From Nesterenkonia natronophila (lineage in GTDB: Bacteria; Actinomycetota; Actinomycetes; Actinomycetales; Micrococcaceae): a stretch of 64,000 nt of DNA. Shown here in pieces: positions 52,145-60,897 of this stretch. How positions within the stretch are numbered: position 1 is the first letter of the stretch; each line of letters opens with the position of its first letter. The stretch is taken from contig NZ_QYZP01000003.1 of the NCBI RefSeq assembly GCF_003595215.1, forward strand, positions 124,001-188,000, in the 5' to 3' direction. Position numbers and translations under genes: made by a program. The notes under the pieces were generated by a model. The model was given only the letters and a program-made list of their open reading frames with translations. It was not told where the DNA came from and ran no database searches.

Positions 52145-53119
52145 ATGGACACGGTCACCTGGGTTGAGTCCCTGGAGCAAGAGCTGCACACCAGGCGTTC
52201 GGCAATGCCGGGACGCAAACCTGTCCTCCGGCGGGTCCGCGGGCGCATCGCGCTGGTGACAGACGCTGCCTGTGGCCTGCCCGTCGACACCTCCACCGGT
52301 CACTTGGACTTGGGGGTGCTGGGTGACCATATCCGAGTGGTGCCCATTCCGGTGATGATTGACACCAGCCTGCAGAAGGGCCAGATCTATCCGGAGTCCT
52401 CTCCCGAGCTTGCTCGGGATCTTCCCCTGGCTCTGGCGCAGGGGCTACCGGTTCGAACCTCGCGCCCTTCTCCTGGGCGCATCGCGGAAACCTACTACCA
52501 GCTGCATCAGGCCGGTTTTGCCGGGGCGGTCTCGATCCACCTTTCGGCAAAACTCTCAGGGACGGTGGATGCGGCGAAGCTGGCAGCCAGCGACGCGCCC
52601 TTTCCGGTGACCGTTGTCGACTCTGAGCAGGCTGGTCTCGGACTCGGCCATGCGGTGATCGCGGCCGCGATGACCGCCCGCTTGGGAGGGACGCAGTCCG
52701 AGGTGGCTCAGACCGCGCAGACGGTGGCGGCCAGTTCACGGTCTTTTTTCGCAGTGCCCAGCCTGGAGCAGCTGCGGCGGGGAGGTCGGATCCACCGACT
52801 GGCCTCTCTGCTGGGGTCAATGATGCGGGTCAAACCCCTGCTTGCCCTTCGTGAGGGGGAGGTGGTTCTGCTGGAGCGTACCCATTCCATGCCACGGGCC
52901 CTGCAGCGCATGTCAGAGGCCGCAGTCGAGCACGCGAAAACACTGCAGAGTGCGCGGCTGGGCGTGCAGTGCTGTGGAAATCCGGTGGAGGCAGCTGAAC
53001 TCGCCGATGAGCTTCAGCCGAATTCGACAAAGCCTGTGCCGGTGATCGAGCTGCCCCCGGGGCTGGCCGCGCACCTGGGGCTGGGGGCCTTGGGAATCAG
53101 CGTCACCGCCGGCGGCTGA
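52145..53119 (+). CDS. DegV family fatty-acid-binding protein
   Basis: A 324-residue cytosolic protein of the DegV family, which binds fatty acids; some members (FakB) present them to a kinase, but no FakA is in this window. Features are RIALVTDAACGLP near residue 33, VPIPVMID, the lipid-pocket RTSRPSPGRIAETYYQL, AVSIHLSAKLSGTVDAAKLA, VDSEQAGLGLGHAV, and RRGGRIHRLASLLGSMMRVKPLL, which is the family's diagnostic C-domain stretch. A 30-residue N-terminal extension precedes the fold. It ends normally with ALGISVTAGG. The 125 bases to comEA include a GC3-rich open frame without a start codon. Confidence 0.9.
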   Translation: MDTVTWVESLEQELHTRRSAMPGRKPVLRRVRGRIALVTDAACGLPVDTSTGHLDLGVLGDHIRVVPIPVMIDTSLQKGQIYPESSPELARDLPLALAQGLPVRTSRPSPGRIAETYYQLHQAGFAGAVSIHLSAKLSGTVDAAKLAASDAPFPVTVVDSEQAGLGLGHAVIAAAMTARLGGTQSEVAQTAQTVAASSRSFFAVPSLEQLRRGGRIHRLASLLGSMMRVKPLLALREGEVVLLERTHSMPRALQRMSEAAVEHAKTLQSARLGVQCCGNPVEAAELADELQPNSTKPVPVIELPPGLAAHLGLGALGISVTAGG

Positions 53120-53253
53120 ACGCCGCAGCGGCACGATCTACGGCAAGGCCAGCCTTCTCCCCAACGCCGGAGAGTCCTCGGCGACATACGGCACCTTCCA
53201 CACGGAAGACCCCTGGGGCGGCGCAGGACCCGCTGAAGTCTAACTTGAGACCT

Positions 53254-53991
53254 ATGGAGTTGCACGATGCGGGTGCGGAAGCTGATGCGCTGCTGACACG
53301 CCGAGAACGGCTCAGAGCTGAGCGTCAACATGCCCATTCGGCACCAATGCGATTCGGCCTGCGACTGCCTGCGGTGCTGGTGCTCGTGGCCGGGTTGGTG
53401 ACCTGGGTCGCGGTCTCCTGGATCACCGCAGGGCCCTCCGATCAGTCGCTGCCGGAACCGCCATCGATCGAGGACACCGCTGAGCCTCGCCCCAAGGAGC
53501 AGCCTCAGCAGGGTAGAGACAGCACGGACGTTGAGACACCAGAGGCGCCAGCGCTGGTGCACGTAACCGGGGCCGTGCATGAGCCGCAGGTAGTCCAGCT
53601 GGAGGCCGGCGACCGGGTTGCTGACGCAGTGGAAGCCGCCGGTGGTCTCCTGACGGATGCCGCACCTGAGGGCGCGAACCTCGCAGCTCCGGTGGTGGAC
53701 GGATCCATGATCTACGTGCCGACGGTCGAGGAACTGAAATCCGGCCGGACGCCGCCTGCCGCCGCCGGAGCAGACGGCCAAGGGGAAGGGAACTCGAGGG
53801 GGCCGGTCAATCTGAACTCCGCAGGATCGGAGGAGCTGGAGCAACTGCCAGGAATCGGGCCGGCGTTGGCCGAGCGGATCATAGAGCACCGCGAAGAGCA
53901 CGGGAGGTTCAGTTCCTTGGAGCAACTGGCCGCAGTCAGTGGGGTCGGGCCAGCCATTATCGAGAACATTGTGGACGACGTCACCTGGTGA
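53254..53991 (+). CDS. comEA: ComEA-like DNA-binding receptor
   Basis: Membrane-anchored protein that binds incoming double-stranded DNA in natural transformation. The 245 residues have a basic N-terminal region, one membrane helix (LPAVLVLVAGLVTWVAVSWI, about 38-57), a Pro/Glu-rich linker, a SLBB domain (VHVTGAVHEPQVVQLEAGDRV) and a C-terminal tandem helix-hairpin-helix (VNLNSAGSEELEQLPGIGPALAERII; ISGVGPAIIENI-like end). The ATG is 7 bases after TAACTT, a -10-like box, so the mRNA may be leaderless; an in-frame TTG three codons upstream is an alternative. It overlaps comEC (GTGA). Confidence 0.9.
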   Translation: MELHDAGAEADALLTRRERLRAERQHAHSAPMRFGLRLPAVLVLVAGLVTWVAVSWITAGPSDQSLPEPPSIEDTAEPRPKEQPQQGRDSTDVETPEAPALVHVTGAVHEPQVVQLEAGDRVADAVEAAGGLLTDAAPEGANLAAPVVDGSMIYVPTVEELKSGRTPPAAAGADGQGEGNSRGPVNLNSAGSEELEQLPGIGPALAERIIEHREEHGRFSSLEQLAAVSGVGPAIIENIVDDVTW

Positions 53992-56363
53992 GTGCGCCCA
54001 TGAACCGCCAGGCCCTCGATTTGCGACTTCTTCCCTCGGCTCTGGCGGGGTGGGTCGCAGCCCTGGTGGCAGTGAACATCACGGTATCGGTCTCGCTGCG
54101 GGTAGGGAGCGGTCTGCTGGCCGGGGCACTGATCCTCACGGCAGCGGCGCTGGTGCTCAGACGCCCGCAGTCTTCGGAGTCTGCGGGGGAGAGGGCCAGT
54201 TTCTACAGGCCGCGTCGCCTGGCAGCGGTGATGCTCCACCTCGCTCTCAGCGCCGGAGTCGCGACGGGGGCCACGCTCTCTGCCGCCCAGACCCAGTACA
54301 CGCAGGCGGAGTCCGGTTGGTCCGATGCTGTGGAGTCACCAGTGCCACTCAGTGTCACGTTCCGTGTCACCCGGGACGCGCTCCCTGTTCAACAGCGAAG
54401 CGGGGACGGGTACCGCAGCCAAGCGATCGTCCTGAGCTTCGGTGAGGAGGAGCAGACGGTGCGCGCACGGGCGGTGGTCTTCACCGACGCTGAGCTCCAG
54501 GCCGGGCACCGGTACACCTCACAGGTGAGACTTTCCTCCACCAGCTCCGCGCATCGTTCGACTGCAATCATGCGGCCTTTCGGAGAAGATAAGCCCATTC
54601 TCCACGAGCCGGACCGTTGGACGCACATCACGGAGACGTTCAACCGGTTGCGGGCTGCGACCGTGGAGCAGTCCTCGTCGGCGGTCGGTGAGGCCCCAGC
54701 ACTGCTCCCCGGAGTGATCTTGGGGGACCGCTCGGCGCAGAGTCCGGAACTGACCGAGGCGATGCGCGTCTCCGGACTGACCCACATGACGGTGGTCTCC
54801 GGTACGCATTGTGCACTGGTGGTCGGGGCGCTCCTGGGGATGGCCAGAATGCTGCGCATGCCGCGCTGGACCACGCTGCCGCTGCTCGTCACTGGGCTGG
54901 TGCTGTTCGTCATGCTTGTTCAACCGGCCCCTAGCGTGATTCGTGCCGCGGTCATGGGCTCAATCGGGGCGTTAGCGGTCTTCACTGGACGCGGTCGTAC
55001 CTCTTCTGCGCTGCTGTGCCTGTGCGTGATTCTCCTGCTGGTCTACGATCCATGGTTCGCGGTGGAGCCGGCTTTCCAACTCTCGGTGGCCGCGACTGCG
55101 GGTATTGTGCTGGTGGGTGCCAGGCTTAAGGATCTCTTCGCTCATCGACTGCCGGGTATTGTGGCAGCTCCTTTGGCGCTGGCAGTCTCGGCTCAACTGT
55201 TTGTGACCCCGGTGCTGCTGCCCATCGCCCAGGGAGTTACGCTCTACAGCGTCCCAGCGAACATCGTTGCCGGCCCCCTGCTCCCTTTGGTGACAGTACC
55301 GGGCACCTTGGCGGCGGTGATGTCAACCACATTGCCCTGGCTCTCGACTCCGCTCCTGTGGACCGCAGGTCTGCCCAGCGCGGGAATCGCCGCCATCGGG
55401 TACGCAACGGCCTCACTGCCTCAGGCATTGGCCCCGTGGCCCGAGGGCGGGGCTGGTTGGGCCTTGGCGGCCGTCTACACTGTGGCGGCAATCGCGCTGT
55501 GTCGTATCCTCATCGATTCTCGCCGACGCCCACGTGCATGGGAGAGGTTGCTGCTGGGGGGAGCCGGTGGGGTACTGGCTGCGGTGGTGATACCCGTTGG
55601 TTCCCTACCGGCCCTGATCTTGGGGCCTTCAGTTCCTGAGCAATGGAGATTTGCGCTCTGCGATGTGGGACAGGGAGACATGCTGGTGGTGCGGACCGGG
55701 GAGCGTGCCGGAATTGTGGTCGATGCGGGGGAGGAGCCCGAATTGGCTGAAAACTGCTTACACAAGCTTGGCGTCAACCATGTGGAGATTCTGATGATCA
55801 CTCACGACCATCTGGATCACTACGGAGGCACGCCCGGGGTCGCGGCGGCGGCGAACATCGGCGAGATCATCTTCTCAGGGGCCGCCGGGTGGAGTGTCAA
55901 AGAGGCAGTAGAGAGCCAGGAAGGCACGGTCCTGGAGGTTCCGGAGTCCCGGGGCGAATTGGGTCAGAATCTGACTCACCAGGGGGCGTACCCGGTCACC
56001 TGGCAGGTTTGGGCGGCGGCCGATTACCACCCCAACACCAATGACAATTCCCTCGTGACACTCGGTGATCTGGAAAAGGAGGTCGCGGGGCTGTTGCTTG
56101 CCCGCGACGCGCTGCCGAGTGTTGTTGATGTGTTGAAGGTCTCCCACCACGGGGCGTCAAACGGTGGGACCGCCGTCTTGGAGCACACGGACCCGGCCGT
56201 TGCTCTCATCGGAGTGGGAGAGGGGAATGAGTACGGTCACCCATCCGGTGCGGTAGTGGCTGCCTTGGAAGATCTAGGCGCCGCCACCTACCGCACCGAT
56301 GAGCATGGAACTGTAGCTTTCGTCCTCGTGAACGAGTCGCTGAAACCAGTCCCGTTAGAGTGA
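53988..56363 (+). CDS. comEC: ComEC/Rec2 family DNA-import channel
   Basis: Polytopic membrane protein predicted to carry single-stranded DNA into the cell. The 791 residues have two to three N-terminal helices, an OB-like extracellular domain, the Competence domain from about residue 230 (LLPGVILGDRSAQSPELTEAMRVSGLTHMTVVSGTHCALV region, then about eight helices), and a C-terminal metallo-beta-lactamase-like domain with ITHDHLDHYGG and KVSHHGASNGG, which may degrade the non-transported strand. The GTG lies in the comEA stop codon; an ATG four codons on is also possible. comEA-comEC alone do not prove competence; pilus genes are not in the window. Confidence 0.93.
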   Translation: MSAPMNRQALDLRLLPSALAGWVAALVAVNITVSVSLRVGSGLLAGALILTAAALVLRRPQSSESAGERASFYRPRRLAAVMLHLALSAGVATGATLSAAQTQYTQAESGWSDAVESPVPLSVTFRVTRDALPVQQRSGDGYRSQAIVLSFGEEEQTVRARAVVFTDAELQAGHRYTSQVRLSSTSSAHRSTAIMRPFGEDKPILHEPDRWTHITETFNRLRAATVEQSSSAVGEAPALLPGVILGDRSAQSPELTEAMRVSGLTHMTVVSGTHCALVVGALLGMARMLRMPRWTTLPLLVTGLVLFVMLVQPAPSVIRAAVMGSIGALAVFTGRGRTSSALLCLCVILLLVYDPWFAVEPAFQLSVAATAGIVLVGARLKDLFAHRLPGIVAAPLALAVSAQLFVTPVLLPIAQGVTLYSVPANIVAGPLLPLVTVPGTLAAVMSTTLPWLSTPLLWTAGLPSAGIAAIGYATASLPQALAPWPEGGAGWALAAVYTVAAIALCRILIDSRRRPRAWERLLLGGAGGVLAAVVIPVGSLPALILGPSVPEQWRFALCDVGQGDMLVVRTGERAGIVVDAGEEPELAENCLHKLGVNHVEILMITHDHLDHYGGTPGVAAAANIGEIIFSGAAGWSVKEAVESQEGTVLEVPESRGELGQNLTHQGAYPVTWQVWAAADYHPNTNDNSLVTLGDLEKEVAGLLLARDALPSVVDVLKVSHHGASNGGTAVLEHTDPAVALIGVGEGNEYGHPSGAVVAALEDLGAATYRTDEHGTVAFVLVNESLKPVPLE

Positions 56364-56372
56364 CCCGTCAGC

Positions 56373-57155
56373 TTAGCCGCTGACCACGGGGAGCTGGAGC
56401 TGATCGCCGACGAAGATCAGGTTAGGGTCGTCGATCTGGTCAGCATTCGCACCCCAGATGTCGGTCCAGTCCAGACCGACTGCATCTGCGATGGAGCCCA
56501 GGGTGTCGCCAGCCTGGATGGTGTAGACCTCACCGGAGACCTGGACGTCAGTGTTTGCCTGACCGGAAGCCTCTGCGGCCGGTGCGGGAGCCTGCTCCTG
56601 GGGTGCCTGCTCAGCCTGCTGCGGCGCCTCAGGCTCTGGCTGCGGCTCTGGTGCCTGCTCCTGAGGAGCCTCTTCCTGCTGAGGTGCCTGCTCCTGAGGT
56701 GCCTCTTCCTGCTGAGGTGCCTGCTCCTGAGGTGCCTCTTCCTGCTGCTGCGGAGCTTCAGGCTCTGGCTCCGGGGCAGGTGTACTGCCGCCGCCGCTTG
56801 GGCTGCCGGAGAGTCCCAGGCTAGCTGAGCATGCTGGCCACTGGCCCCAGCCGTAGCGGGCCTGCAGCTCCGTGGCAACAGCAATCTGCTGACCGCGAGA
56901 AGCCTGGTGTGGGTACTCGGCGTACTGCTGGCCGCCCATGGAGTCCCAGGTGGCCTTCATGAACTGAAGGCCGCCGTAGAAACCGTTGCCGGTGTTGATT
57001 GACCAGTTGCCGCCTGACTCGCACTGAGCCAGTCGATCCCAGTCGCCCTGGGCGTTTGCCACAGGAGCCTGCGCCACGACGGCGCCGCCAGCCAGGGCAG
57101 CAGCGGCAACTGAGCCGCCAACGAACTTCTTCCAAGTGGGGGTGGTGGTCTTCAT
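56373..57155 (-). CDS. Secreted Rpf-domain (transglycosylase-like) protein with LysM
   Basis: A 260-residue cell-wall hydrolase of the resuscitation-promoting factor family. A Sec signal peptide ends near ANA-QGDWD (about 36). The Rpf domain (36-115) has the diagnostic AQCESGGNW with catalytic Glu46, [18 protein letters not shown], and YGWGQWPAC with the second Cys for the conserved disulfide. A Pro/Gln/Glu linker of about 75 residues with three 11-residue repeats follows, and a LysM domain ([20 protein letters not shown]) anchors it to peptidoglycan. The ATG was chosen because it gives the signal peptide; GAGGAAA precedes it. It converges on comEC with 9 bases between stops. Confidence 0.94.
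   Translation of the reverse strand: MKTTTPTWKKFVGGSVAAAALAGGAVVAQAPVANAQGDWDRLAQCESGGNWSINTGNGFYGGLQFMKATWDSMGGQQYAEYPHQASRGQQIAVATELQARYGWGQWPACSASLGLSGSPSGGGSTPAPEPEPEAPQQQEEAPQEQAPQQEEAPQEQAPQQEEAPQEQAPEPQPEPEAPQQAEQAPQEQAPAPAAEASGQANTDVQVSGEVYTIQAGDTLGSIADAVGLDWTDIWGANADQIDDPNLIFVGDQLQLPVVSG
56653..56751. repeat. Three tandem 33-base repeats in the Rpf gene
   Basis: Near-identical 33-base units (starting GCCTGCTCCTGAGG) encode the 11-residue repeat [11 protein letters not shown] on the minus strand. Differences are one base in the first copy and a few at the end of the third. Such repeats can change copy number and so alter the linker length. Confidence 0.9.
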
Positions 57156-57401
57156 AGGATGTTGTTTCCTCACGGAGGTTGATGGTCTGTTCAGCGATGC
57201 GCGTGTCGGAGTGGGAATGTCACGCAAACATCACTTTCAATGTCCGCAGTCCAGTAAAGAGTCTCAGATTGGTCACGTCAACCGGGTGATAAGCGGGTCC
57301 ACGAAGGCAAAAAGCCCGAGAATTCAGTCAAGAAGCGACGTTATCATCCTGTGATCTTGGTTCCTGTGAGTTTTATGTGAATCACGGTCAATTGGTCGCC
57401 G

Positions 57402-58655
57402 CTAGACGGTATCTCGGAGAGTTGGGCAGCTCATGCACCGAGGTCCGCCCCTGCCGCGCCCCAGCTCGCCACCCGGAACTTCGATCACTTCGATGCCGGA
57501 TTCGCGCAGAAAGGCGTTCGACGTCGGGGTACGGTCGTAGGTGATGACCGCACCTGGCGCCACCGCCAAAGCATTGCATCCATCGTCCCACTGCTCGCGG
57601 GCGGCCGAATGGAGGTCCTGTTCAGCGGTGAGGATACGCAACCCGTGCAAGCCTAGTGCGTCGGCGATCGCCCGGTGGGCGTGGCCGGGGGCATGGTCGG
57701 CGATGTTCAGCTCAACATCTAGCGGGGAACCTCCCGTACCGCCGCGCGGGGTGATCGTATAGGAAGGCAGTTCCCCCAGTCCGGCGTATTCAATGAAGGA
57801 CCGCTCATCGACCATCGTCATCACCGTGTCAAGATGCATGAAGGACCGCGCCTTGGGCAGGTTGAGGACGACGACGCGGTCGGCCGACCCGGCGGCGAAG
57901 AGCCGTTTGGCCATCCTCTCCACCCCCTGCGGAGTAGTGCGTTCACTCATTCCGATCAACACGGCGCCATTGCCGATGACTAGCACGTCGCCACCTTCGA
58001 CTGTCGCTTGAGCGTCATCGAGCCCATTGGACCATCGCTGGAACGCGGAAGCCGCGAAACGAGGGTGCCAACGGTAGGTGGCCTCGTAGGTGAGAGCCTC
58101 CCGCATCCGGGCTGGTTTCTGCATCGAGTTCACGGCCACCCCGTCGTAAACCCAGCAGGACGTATCGCGGGCGAAGAGGTGATTGGGCAGGGGCGCGACC
58201 ACCAAATCGTCCGGTGCCATGGAGTGGAGCACAATTGAACGGGGTTCGTCGATCAGTTCCAGCAACTCTCGTTTGGTCAAGCCTCCGATGACCAGCTCGG
58301 CCAGGGCGCCGTTGTCGAGCTCGCTGGCCATCTGCCGCAGCAGAGGGGCTGCGGCAGGACCGTGCAGGCGTTCGTCGAACGTACGGTCCAGGATGAACTC
58401 TTTGGCCTCAGCCACGGCCAGAGTTTCGCGCAGCAGTGCATCCAGGTGGAGAACCTCGGTTCCGGCGGCCTCCAAGGCGGCGGAGAATTGGTCATGTTCT
58501 TCTTGGGCGCGTCGAACCCAGAGGAGGTCGTCGAAGAGCAGGTCTTCCTTAGTGTCTGGGGTCAGTCGCAGCAGCTCGGTACCGGGGCGGTGGACAATGA
58601 CCTGCCGCAGACGGCCCACTTCAGAGCCCACAAAGAGATCATGCATGCTGGTCAT
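57402..58655 (-). CDS. arcA: Arginine deiminase
   Basis: Hydrolyses arginine to citrulline and ammonia. The 417-residue protein has VGRLRQVIVHRPGTELLRLTP, PNHLFARDTSCWV, TVEGGDVLVIG, the catalytic His in ARSFMHLDTVMTM, and the nucleophile Cys407 in RGGPRCMSCP, at the position of Cys406 in the Pseudomonas enzyme. The other pathway genes arcB, arcC and arcD are absent nearby, so it may serve acid or nitrogen stress alone. An in-frame ATG three codons later is an alternative. It is divergent from dgt. The 246 bases downstream to the Rpf start contain no clear gene; I checked them for a cyclic-di-AMP riboswitch and did not find one. Confidence 0.95.
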   Translation of the reverse strand: MTSMHDLFVGSEVGRLRQVIVHRPGTELLRLTPDTKEDLLFDDLLWVRRAQEEHDQFSAALEAAGTEVLHLDALLRETLAVAEAKEFILDRTFDERLHGPAAAPLLRQMASELDNGALAELVIGGLTKRELLELIDEPRSIVLHSMAPDDLVVAPLPNHLFARDTSCWVYDGVAVNSMQKPARMREALTYEATYRWHPRFAASAFQRWSNGLDDAQATVEGGDVLVIGNGAVLIGMSERTTPQGVERMAKRLFAAGSADRVVVLNLPKARSFMHLDTVMTMVDERSFIEYAGLGELPSYTITPRGGTGGSPLDVELNIADHAPGHAHRAIADALGLHGLRILTAEQDLHSAAREQWDDGCNALAVAPGAVITYDRTPTSNAFLRESGIEVIEVPGGELGRGRGGPRCMSCPTLRDTV

Positions 58656-58706
58656 GTTTCCACATTGTCGGAAGTCTCGGAGTCACTGCAGGCCTAGACT
58701 CGGACA

Positions 58707-58769
58707 ATGACCCCAGGCCCCGGGTTCGGCAGGACACGAAACGACAGGATGCGATCGACGGATGACTGA
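58707..58769 (+). CDS. Putative leaderless 20-residue leader ORF of dgt
   Basis: TAGACT at 58695-58700 ends 6 bases before this ATG, the leaderless layout. The frame encodes 20 residues (MTPGPGFGRTRNDRMRSTDD) and its TGA lies 5 bases inside dgt, overlapping the dgt start as ATGACTGA. dgt itself lacks a strong Shine-Dalgarno, so re-initiation after this ORF could drive its translation. The layout is seen directly; the role is inferred. Confidence 0.45.
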   Translation: MTPGPGFGRTRNDRMRSTDD

Positions 58770-60300
58770 CCACGCTGATCCCCGCCTCTTCAGAGATGCC
58801 CCAGAAACGTTGGATGAGTACCAACGTCTGGAGCGTTGGCCGGAGTTTCGCGCTGATCTCGAACGAATCCGATTCTCCCCATACTTTTCGCGTTTGTCAG
58901 CAGTCACTCAGGTAATCTCGCAGACCGGAGCCGGGATGGCCATCCACAACCGCTTGACGCATTCGCTGAAGGTTGCGGCCGTGGCCCGGGCCATCGCAGT
59001 GTCAATCTCCTCCGCTCCTGGCCCCGGATCAGCGACTCTGAGCGACCTAGGTGGCTGCCATCCAGTGGTAGTGCAAGCCGCGGCGTGCGCTCACGACGTC
59101 GGCCACCCACCCTTCGGCCACCTGGGGGAGCAGGCTCTGGATCGGTTGGCGCGGGACCATTTCGGGCTCAGCGAAGGGTTCGAAGGTAACGCCCAGAGCT
59201 TCCGCATTCTCACACGCCTGGACCAGTATGATCGCGACGACGCCGGACTGAACCTCACTGCGGCGGTGCGGTCTGGGGTGCTGAAGTACCCGTGGACCAG
59301 GGCCGAGGGTGCGGGGCTGCGGGAAGGACCGGAACTGGAACGCGGATTGGCGCCGACAACGCAGGGCGCGGGAGCCAAGAAATTCGCCGTGTACACCCTA
59401 GATCTGCATAGCATGCGCAGCGCACGGCAGGCGTACCCGAAAATTCGGCCACGCCAGCAGACGGTGGAGTGCTCCGTGATGGATGTCGCCGATGACATCG
59501 CATACTCGTTGCATGATCTGGATGACTTTTACAGGGCAGGTCTGCTCAACCAAGCGGCCATCGCCGCAGAGTTCAAAGCATGGCGAACAGACCGTGCGCG
59601 TCTGAGCAGGCTCTCTACCGAGGACCTCAGTGGGTCGCTCCGCATGCCTGGGCGCTCCCTGGAGATGCTCTGGCGGAGACTGCAAACGAAAGATCAATGG
59701 ATAGCAGATCAGGAAGCTTTCGCTCAGGCGGTGGACCGAGTCAGTCAGGACGTCGTCGACGGTTTGCTGGTTGCTCCCTTCGACGGCTCACGCTCGGCGG
59801 AGCGGTCCTTAGCGACTTTCACCGCCAGCTGGATCAGTCATTTGCAGAAGTCCGTTGAGGTACATGCTGACCCTGATGTGCGCTCCGGGCATGTCAACCT
59901 CAATACCGCGGCCTGGCATGAAGTGGCGGTGCTGAAGTTTCTCCATGAACGGTTCATTCTGGACCGCCCGGACCTCACGGTTTACCAGCGCGGCCAGGCC
60001 CGGCTGCTCAAACGACTCGTTCTTGGATTTGATGCCTGGCTGGCCGACGCTCAGGATGCCCGTCGAGCACCACGTCGCTTGGTGGATCTGGTGGAACTGG
60101 CCACCGAAGACATGTTCCGGTTGCGGCAGAATGACCCCGAACTGCTGGACGCCGATGATGAGCCCAGGATGCTGCGGCACGCCCAGGGTCGCGGCATCAT
60201 CGACTACGTGGCCTCTTTGACCGACGCCCAGGCCACCTCGTTGGATGCCCTGCTCACCGGGACCTCCGAGCGGCTCTGGGACGCAGGGCAGGGTCTGTGA
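58762..60300 (+). CDS. dgt: Deoxyguanosinetriphosphate triphosphohydrolase-like protein (HD domain)
   Basis: dNTP triphosphohydrolase that turns dGTP (or other dNTPs) into deoxynucleoside and triphosphate, keeping pools balanced. The 512 residues contain the family N-terminus (RFSPYFSRLSAVTQVIS), NRLTHSLKVAAVARAI with the first metal His, AACAHDVGHPPFGHLGEQAL with the HD pair, and VMDVADDIAYSLHDLDDFYRAG with the last metal Asp. The C-terminal helical part is normal. No strong Shine-Dalgarno precedes the ATG; a short upstream ORF overlaps it. Family name is secure, nucleotide preference is not. Confidence 0.94.
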   Translation: MTDHADPRLFRDAPETLDEYQRLERWPEFRADLERIRFSPYFSRLSAVTQVISQTGAGMAIHNRLTHSLKVAAVARAIAVSISSAPGPGSATLSDLGGCHPVVVQAAACAHDVGHPPFGHLGEQALDRLARDHFGLSEGFEGNAQSFRILTRLDQYDRDDAGLNLTAAVRSGVLKYPWTRAEGAGLREGPELERGLAPTTQGAGAKKFAVYTLDLHSMRSARQAYPKIRPRQQTVECSVMDVADDIAYSLHDLDDFYRAGLLNQAAIAAEFKAWRTDRARLSRLSTEDLSGSLRMPGRSLEMLWRRLQTKDQWIADQEAFAQAVDRVSQDVVDGLLVAPFDGSRSAERSLATFTASWISHLQKSVEVHADPDVRSGHVNLNTAAWHEVAVLKFLHERFILDRPDLTVYQRGQARLLKRLVLGFDAWLADAQDARRAPRRLVDLVELATEDMFRLRQNDPELLDADDEPRMLRHAQGRGIIDYVASLTDAQATSLDALLTGTSERLWDAGQGL

Positions 60301-60350
60301 GCAGAGCGGAGAGTACGGCACAGTGGGCTCCACGCTGAACGAGTGTTCTA

Positions 60351-60356
60351 TAGGCT
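60351..60356 (+). promoter_or_regulatory. -10 box for a leaderless NUDIX transcript
   Basis: TAGGCT ends 7 bases before the GTG of the NUDIX gene. The 63-base gap after dgt has no clear terminator. Confidence 0.45.
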
Positions 60357-60363
60357 TGGTGGG

Positions 60364-60819
60364 GTGAGAGAGACCAATATCATTCGAGTAGCTGCAGTGA
60401 TCATTCTCGATCGGCGCGGCCGGGTGCTCACCGTGCGAAAAGCGGGCACCCACCGGTTCATGCAGCCCGGCGGCAAACCCGAGCCGCACGAGAGCCCCCA
60501 GGAGACGGCCGTGCGAGAGGTAGCCGAGGAAATTGGTCTGCACCTGGACCCAGCGCATCTGCTGGACATGGGCACATTCAGTGCCGCGGCCGCCAATGAG
60601 GAGAACACAGCCGTGGTATGCCGCAACTTCCTCGTGAGATTTGACGACTCCGCCCCGGACCTGCTGCACGCTCTGCAGCCTGCCGCTGAGATCGCCGAAC
60701 TGTTGTGGGTGCCGCTCGACTCGTTGTCGCCGGCAGCCCACCTCGCGCCGCTGCTGACGGATCAGGTGGCACCTGCGGTACGCGAAGTGCTGAAGCCAGC
60801 TGATTCCGCTACGCGCTAA
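60364..60819 (+). CDS. NUDIX hydrolase
   Basis: A 151-residue hydrolase of nucleoside diphosphates linked to another moiety. The NUDIX box is perfect: G-KPEPH-E-SPQETAV-RE-VA-EE-IG (GX5EX7REUXEEXGU) at about residues 40-62, with RVAAVIILDRRGRVLTVRKA before it. The rest gives no clue to substrate; 8-oxo-dGTP cleaning, mutT-like, would fit the neighbouring dgt but is inference. The GTG was chosen because of its spacing to a TAGGCT box; an in-frame GTG 7 codons upstream is possible. An OYE-family gene follows after 78 bases. Confidence 0.88.
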   Translation: MRETNIIRVAAVIILDRRGRVLTVRKAGTHRFMQPGGKPEPHESPQETAVREVAEEIGLHLDPAHLLDMGTFSAAAANEENTAVVCRNFLVRFDDSAPDLLHALQPAAEIAELLWVPLDSLSPAAHLAPLLTDQVAPAVREVLKPADSATR

Positions 60820-60897
60820 GAGTGGAACAGACCGGGAATGGTCTCTGCTCACCCGGGCTTGGATATGGAGGACCCTAACCCGGAAGGAACGCCGTAG

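Noticed and set aside
57305..57316. Small GGC-AAAAA-GCC hairpin in the gap before arcA's stop
   Set aside because: Only 3-4 bp of stem; not a credible terminator.
57156..57401. Possible cyclic-di-AMP (ydaO-type) riboswitch upstream of the Rpf gene on the minus strand
   Set aside because: Such riboswitches often precede rpf genes in actinobacteria. A CCGACA-GC stretch near the start was suggestive, but the GGGGAA-type 5' core and the pseudoknot partners are missing. An Rfam scan would settle it.
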